DNA of 7,226 nucleotides. Source: Candidatus Aenigmarchaeota archaeon CG_4_9_14_3_um_filter_37_18 (lineage in GTDB: Archaea; Aenigmatarchaeota; Aenigmatarchaeia; CG10238-14). The stretch lies in the NCBI GenBank assembly GCA_002789635.1, contig PFTQ01000012.1:1-7226 (forward strand). The letters run 5' to 3'. The notes under the pieces are model-generated. The model saw nothing but the letters and a program-made list of their open reading frames with translations, had not been told where the DNA came from and ran no database searches. Shown one piece after another: positions 5,151 through 7,226 of this stretch. The translations under genes were made by a program, and so were the position numbers. The stretch's first letter is position 1, and every line of letters starts with the position of its first letter.

Positions 5151-5384
5151 TTAATCGTGCTCTTCAAAAGCTTTATCCTGTTCCTTGTCTTTCTTTCTAA
5201 TCCATTCGACTAACATTGCTGCATGTTCCTTTTCCTCGTTCTTATTGTGTTCGAGTATTTTCTTCAATTCTGCGTCTTTTGCCTCTTCTATTCTGTTTTC
5301 ATACCAGTTTATTGCCTCAAACTCTTCAATTACACTTTGCCTAGCCTTCTTCAAGTCAGAATTTTCAACCTCTTTTGCATACAT
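5151..5384 (-). CDS. EncFtn-like ferritin / ferroxidase
   Basis: A 77-aa helical protein of the encapsulated-ferritin (EncFtn) type. The two metal-binding helices are visible: EEFEAINWYENR (20-31) and HNKNEEKEHAAMLVEWIRKK (46-65). By position, E21, E23 and W27 correspond to residues around the ferroxidase centre of characterised EncFtn proteins, and E51-x-x-H54 matches their E-x-x-H pair. Such proteins form decamers that oxidise Fe(II), usually inside an encapsulin shell. Here the C-terminus ends FEEHD, without a recognisable encapsulin-targeting peptide, and no shell gene is in the window. ATG 5384 is preferred over the GTG at 5393 because AAAAGGTG ends 6 nt before it. It is the first gene of an operon with DUF134. 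The promoter has a palindrome between the TATA box and the start. Confidence 0.88.
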   Translation of the reverse strand: MYAKEVENSDLKKARQSVIEEFEAINWYENRIEEAKDAELKKILEHNKNEEKEHAAMLVEWIRKKDKEQDKAFEEHD

Positions 5385-5390
5385 TTTCAA

Positions 5391-5398
5391 CACCTTTT
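5391..5398 (-). promoter_or_regulatory. Shine-Dalgarno sequence of the ferritin-like gene
   Basis: AAAAGGTG on the minus strand, 6 nt before ATG 5384. It contains the in-frame GTG that could be mistaken for the start and therefore decides the start call. Confidence 0.6.
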
Positions 5399-5414
5399 AT
5401 GAATAACTATTCAT
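5399..5414 (-). promoter_or_regulatory. Palindromic operator candidate, site 1 (ferritin promoter)
   Basis: A perfect inverted repeat, ATGAATA-gt-TATTCAT on the minus strand. It lies between the TATA box (5420-5427) and the expected transcription start near 5398, with its centre 17 bp from the TATA centre. It matches sites at 5890-5903 and 5913-5926. A protein bound here would block transcription initiation. Confidence 0.65.
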
Positions 5415-5419
5415 TTTCA

Positions 5420-5427
5420 TATTTAAA
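5420..5427 (-). promoter_or_regulatory. TATA box of the ferritin-DUF134 operon
   Basis: TTTAAATA on the minus strand within an AT-rich stretch, placing the transcription start near 5398 and a leader of about 14 nt that carries the Shine-Dalgarno sequence. Confidence 0.65.
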
Positions 5428-5434
5428 AATTTGT

Positions 5435-5450
5435 AAAACAAAAAAAGAAG
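5435..5450 (-). terminator. T-rich terminator after the DUF5320 gene
   Basis: Minus-strand CTTCTTTTTTTGTTTT starts 6 nt after the DUF5320 stop codon. Such T-runs are sufficient for archaeal termination. It sits directly upstream of the next operon's TATA box. Confidence 0.5.
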
Positions 5451-5455
5451 AGCAA

Positions 5456-5695
5456 TCACTTCATTTCTTCTAGTCTTTTTTCAATTATCTGCTTCTCGGC
5501 TTCAATTTCTTTCAGCTCGGCTTCAAGTATTTTCTTTTGTTCAACTTCGGTTAACTTTAGCTGTTCAGCTGGAAGTATTTGGCAGTATCTTCTTCCAAAA
5601 CCTCTTCTGAATCCCATACCTCTACCGCAAGGCCCTAAACCTCTTCCAGTTACAGCGCCTTCTCCTAATGGCCCTGTTCTATCTTGTCCTGGCAT
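5456..5695 (-). CDS. DUF5320 family protein (Gly/Arg-rich head, coiled-coil tail)
   Basis: A 79-aa protein with the DUF5320 hallmark start MPGQDRTGPLGEG, then TGRGLGPCGRGMGFRRGFGRR (16-36), and a highly charged helix from about 44 to 79 (KLTEVEQKKILEAELKEIE... ) that should form a coiled coil. Cysteines are C23 and C38. The family is uncharacterised but commonly clusters with DUF134 and with NifX/NifB-like Fe-Mo cluster-binding proteins, which hints at metal-cluster chemistry; none of the latter is in this window. The start is fixed by AAGGAGGT 7 nt upstream. It is the second gene of an operon with the 43-aa peptide at 5742-5873, separated by 46 nt. Confidence 0.85.
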   Translation of the reverse strand: MPGQDRTGPLGEGAVTGRGLGPCGRGMGFRRGFGRRYCQILPAEQLKLTEVEQKKILEAELKEIEAEKQIIEKRLEEMK

Positions 5696-5702
5696 TTATT
5701 TT

Positions 5703-5710
5703 ACCTCCTT
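5703..5710 (-). promoter_or_regulatory. Strong Shine-Dalgarno sequence of the DUF5320 gene
   Basis: AAGGAGGT on the minus strand, 7 nt before the ATG at 5695. Confidence 0.75.
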
Positions 5711-5741
5711 TGTTTCATTTTCTCTCAATTAAAAAACCGTA

Positions 5742-5873
5742 TCAACAATTTCCTTTTTTTCCGCCTTTCTTTTTTCCTATTCCGCTTCCACCGGCTCTTC
5801 CCTTGCCTTGTCCTCTTCCATCTCTTGGTCCTTTTGAACCGCTTCTTGGACCTGTTCCATCCATATTAGGCAT
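5742..5873 (-). CDS. 43-aa Gly/Lys/Arg-rich peptide, head-only relative of DUF5320
   Basis: A short gene opening MPNMDGTGPRSGS, which parallels the MPGQDRTGPLGEG start of the neighbouring DUF5320 protein. It continues as Gly/Arg/Lys repeats (GRGQGKGRAGGSGIG, KKKGGKKG) and ends in GNC with a single C-terminal cysteine. The coiled-coil tail of the neighbour is missing. Coding is supported by a very good Shine-Dalgarno sequence (GGAGGTG, 5 nt before ATG), a TATA box and two palindromes upstream, and the shared start motif. It is the first gene of the operon with DUF5320. I suppose it is a related metal- or cluster-associated peptide. The plus-strand frames over this region are proline/phenylalanine-rich shadows of the Gly/Lys codons. 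Confidence 0.75.
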   Translation of the reverse strand: MPNMDGTGPRSGSKGPRDGRGQGKGRAGGSGIGKKKGGKKGNC

Positions 5874-5878
5874 ATTTT

Positions 5879-5885
5879 CACCTCC
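5879..5885 (-). promoter_or_regulatory. Strong Shine-Dalgarno sequence of the 43-aa gene
   Basis: GGAGGTG on the minus strand, 5 nt before the ATG at 5873; the main proof that this short gene is translated. Confidence 0.8.
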
Positions 5886-5889
5886 ATTT

Positions 5890-5903
5890 TGAATTATTAT
5901 TCA
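5890..5903 (-). promoter_or_regulatory. Palindromic operator candidate, site 2
   Basis: TGAATAATAATTCA (minus strand), inverted repeat TGAAT-n4-ATTCA, matching site 1 at 12 of 14 positions. It lies just downstream of the predicted transcription start (about 5910), with its centre 23 bp (about two helical turns) from site 3. Confidence 0.55.
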
Positions 5904-5912
5904 TTATTATAT

Positions 5913-5926
5913 TGAATATATATTCA
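5913..5926 (-). promoter_or_regulatory. Palindromic operator candidate, site 3
   Basis: A perfect inverted repeat TGAATA-ta-TATTCA between the TATA box (5933-5940) and the predicted start. Its centre is 17 bp from the TATA centre, the same geometry as site 1 in the ferritin promoter. Confidence 0.65.
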
Positions 5927-5932
5927 TAATAG

Positions 5933-5940
5933 TATTTATA
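5933..5940 (-). promoter_or_regulatory. TATA box of the 43-aa/DUF5320 operon
   Basis: TATAAATA on the minus strand, preceded by AAAAG; predicts a start near 5910 and a leader of about 37 nt. Confidence 0.7.
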
Positions 5941-6003
5941 CTTTTCTTTTTTTGCTAAAAATTACATAGGCTGCATTTTAGGAAAAATTCCAGCAATAAT
6001 TTT

Positions 6004-6135
6004 TCAGGAAGATTTTACATGCTTGATTCTTATATCAGGATTAGGCATGCTGTTTATCACAATTTCTATGTCAATTGGATTGTTGCATTTGGGGCACTTA
6101 ACCTCCCAGAACTTATCGAATTGTTTTTCTTTCAT
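6004..6135 (-). CDS. 43-aa CPKC zinc-knuckle-like protein
   Basis: A short protein with the pattern FWEVKCPKCNNPIDIEIVINS (9-29), ending in PDIRIKHVKSS. The CPKC knuckle (C14, C17) followed by a beta-like IDIEIVI segment resembles half of a zinc ribbon; only two cysteines are present, so metal binding would need a dimer or H39. I do not recognise the exact family. ATG 6135 is the only good start; the ATG just upstream is out of frame. There is no Shine-Dalgarno sequence, and an AT-rich TATA-like region at about 6167-6178 is not decisive. Two longer plus-strand frames across this stretch (6019-6231, 6023-6304) have the composition of shadows. The rest of the gap, 6136-6294, is AT-rich with no gene seen. 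Confidence 0.5.
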   Translation of the reverse strand: MKEKQFDKFWEVKCPKCNNPIDIEIVINSMPNPDIRIKHVKSS

Positions 6136-6273
6136 GAAAATACCATCAACAACATTCAAACAACTATTATTTTATTTATTCAGAAGAAAAGGATTTCTAT
6201 TAATCACCATAAGTGTTCTAAAAGAATTTAAAGATTTTTATAGCTTAAATAAAAGATTTTACTACTTTATATC

Positions 6274-6280
6274 AAAAAAT
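6274..6280 (-). terminator. T-run after the surface-protein gene
   Basis: On the minus strand an ATTTTTTG tract begins about 14 nt after the stop codon of the Thr/Ser-stalk gene. A plausible archaeal terminator, weak evidence alone. Confidence 0.3.
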
Positions 6281-6294
6281 AAGACATTTAAGTT

Positions 6295-6729
6295 CTATTT
6301 ATAACCTATTAAAGTGCAATTGCCCCTTGACATGCAGGCAAACCATGGTATATATTGTCCTGGATTCAAAACTCCAAATTTACTCCCGCAGGGGCTTTCC
6401 CAATCATACTCGCAATAATCGTAGCCGTCAGGGCATTTTTTGTAGCTGTGAAAACAGCTTGTAGTGAATTCGTCGCATATCACCTCAGGCCCGCCAGGAA
6501 TTGTAGTTGTTGTAGTTGAGACTGGGTTTAAAGGCTTTCCTTTTAAAATGCAGCTTCCTCTTGATGTGCATACCATCCAAGGCGCTTTATCACCGGGAGT
6601 TATAGTTACATTTTTTGATCCGCATGGAGAATCCCACTCATAATCGCAGTACTCGTATTTTTCTGGGCTGCATTTAATGTCTTTGCATGAGACTTGACAT
6701 GCAGTCGTAAATTCGTTGCAAATTGTTTC
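6295..6729 (-). repeat. Tandem Cys-rich protein modules (two copies)
   Basis: The DNA encoding the two modules is duplicated at protein level: CNEFTTAC versus CDEFTTSC, YCDYEWDSPCGSK versus YCEYDWESPCGSK, and CTSRGSC versus CMSRGNC. Module 2 lacks the extra Cys of module 1 (SYKKC against SCKDIKC). Confidence 0.8.
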
Positions 6730-7226
6730 TAAAGTTGTTGTAGTTGAGGTGGTAGTTGTGCTTGTAGTCGTAGTGGAACTTGAGGTTGTAGTAGTTGATG
6801 TAGTCGTGGATGTAGACGATGTGGTCGAGGAGGTTGTGGTTGTTGAGGAAGTTGATGTGCTGATGGTTGATGAAGACGTGATTGTGGTTGAAGTTGATGA
6901 TGAGGTTGTAGTTGACATTATCGAAGTACTAGTGGTTGAAGTGGATGTGGTTGTTGAAGATAAACTGGCTGTCGTTGAAGATGTAGTCGAAGATGTTGTT
7001 GATGAGGTTGTTGATGTAGTGGTTGTACTGGAAGTGGTGCTAGTGGTTGATGAGGTTGTTGTTGGTATTGTAGTACTGGTTGTTGAAGATGTAGAGGTAG
7101 TGGTTGTACTGGTGATTGAGGTTGTAGATGAGATGGTAGTAGAAGATGTGGTTGATGTAGACGATGTAGTGGTTGTACTGGAAGTAGTTGATGATGTGCT
7201 AGTGGTTGTTGAAGACGTAGAAGTGG
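6295..7226 (-). CDS. Surface protein with Thr/Ser stalk and two Cys-rich modules, N-terminus outside window
   Basis: The frame is open from the stop at 6295-6297 to the window edge (310 codons visible). The ATG at 6918 lies inside the Thr/Ser run and is not the real start. From 6733 to 7226 there are 164 codons, over 90 percent Thr or Ser, a mucin-like stalk suited to O-glycosylation. Two homologous modules follow (about 6537-6729 and 6295-6483), joined by a TTTTTIPGGPEV linker. Each has the pattern C-x-EFTT-x-C ... YCxYxWxSPCGSK ... PW-x2-C-x-SRG-x-C; module 1 has eight cysteines, module 2 seven. Likely disulfide-bonded extracellular domains. N-glycosylation sequons NVT and NCT are present. 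There is no C-terminal anchor, so attachment would be N-terminal or the protein is secreted. Adhesion or host contact is only a guess. Confidence 0.8.
   Translation of the reverse strand, partial: TSTSSTTTSTSSTTSSTTTTSSTSTTSSTTISSTTSITSTTTTSTSSTTSTTIPTTTSSTTSTTSSTTTTSTTSSTTSSTTSSTTASLSSTTTSTSTTSTSIMSTTTSSSTSTTITSSSTISTSTSSTTTTSSTTSSTSTTTSTTTTSSSTTTTSTTTTSTTTTLETICNEFTTACQVSCKDIKCSPEKYEYCDYEWDSPCGSKNVTITPGDKAPWMVCTSRGSCILKGKPLNPVSTTTTTIPGGPEVICDEFTTSCFHSYKKCPDGYDYCEYDWESPCGSKFGVLNPGQYIPWFACMSRGNCTLIGYK
6733..7226 (-). repeat. Low-complexity Thr/Ser codon tract
   Basis: 494 nt of almost pure Thr (ACN) and Ser (AGT/TCN) codons, so the plus strand is nearly free of C. All four Thr codons and several Ser codons are mixed rather than a single triplet expanded, which suggests selection for the protein composition and not simple recent slippage. 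It continues past the window edge. Confidence 0.85.

Noticed and set aside
5668..5892. Proline/phenylalanine-rich plus-strand frames
   Set aside because: They are the antisense of the Gly/Lys/Arg codons of the 43-aa gene, which has a strong Shine-Dalgarno sequence.
6177..6182. Fourth copy of the TGAATA operator upstream of the CPKC gene
   Set aside because: Only one half-site is present, which is expected by chance in AT-rich DNA.
6019..6304. Two plus-strand frames of 70 and 93 aa
   Set aside because: AT-rich overlapping frames with no promoter support; the minus-strand CPKC protein is more convincing.
6916..6918. ATG as the start of the Thr/Ser protein
   Set aside because: The same frame continues as Thr/Ser codons for 102 more codons to the window edge, so this Met is internal.

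Overview
The window looks like a piece of an AT-rich archaeal genome, probably a small-genome DPANN-type lineage (inference). The evidence is architectural and by family. Most genes have a TATA box of the TTTAAATA type centred 24-28 nt before the ATG, the arrangement of leaderless archaeal transcripts. The recognisable families are ones frequent in archaea: a HEPN/minimal-nucleotidyltransferase pair whose nucleotidyltransferase carries a C-terminal extension, a PLDc_N-type membrane protein, a TrmO/TsaA-like protein, DUF134, DUF5320, an EncFtn-like ferritin, and a Thr/Ser-stalk surface protein. No rRNA, tRNA, CRISPR array or transposase was seen.

Positions 1-2530 are an accessory-looking region. 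Short genes without recognisable homology, plus one HEPN-MNT operon on the minus strand, are separated by four same-orientation copies of a GC-rich 61-bp repeat (465-525, 786-808 shortened, 1171-1231, 2198-2258). Each interval between repeats holds one small transcription unit, so the region reads like a chain of cassettes.

Positions 2623-4705 hold ordinary small genes: a 69-aa unknown protein and a PLDc_N-like membrane protein on the minus strand, the C-terminal remnant of an APC-family amino-acid permease, a winged-helix protein, a TrmO/TsaA homologue and a small membrane protein on the plus strand.

Positions 4845-5940 form an iron/metal-themed minus-strand locus of two operons. One encodes an EncFtn-like ferroxidase followed directly by a DUF134 helix-turn-helix protein. 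The other encodes a 43-aa Gly/Lys/Arg-rich peptide and a DUF5320 protein. Both promoters carry the same AT-rich palindrome (about TGAATAnTnATTCA) with its centre exactly 17 bp from the TATA-box centre, and the second has an extra copy. This suggests control by one dimeric regulator; the DUF134 protein is the obvious local candidate (inference). These genes have clear Shine-Dalgarno sequences, unlike their neighbours.

Positions 6004-7226 hold a 43-aa protein with a CPKC knuckle and the C-terminal part of a large secreted or surface protein. The latter has an almost pure Thr/Ser stalk of at least 164 residues, then two tandem Cys-rich modules. The protein runs off the right edge, so its N-terminus is not in the window.
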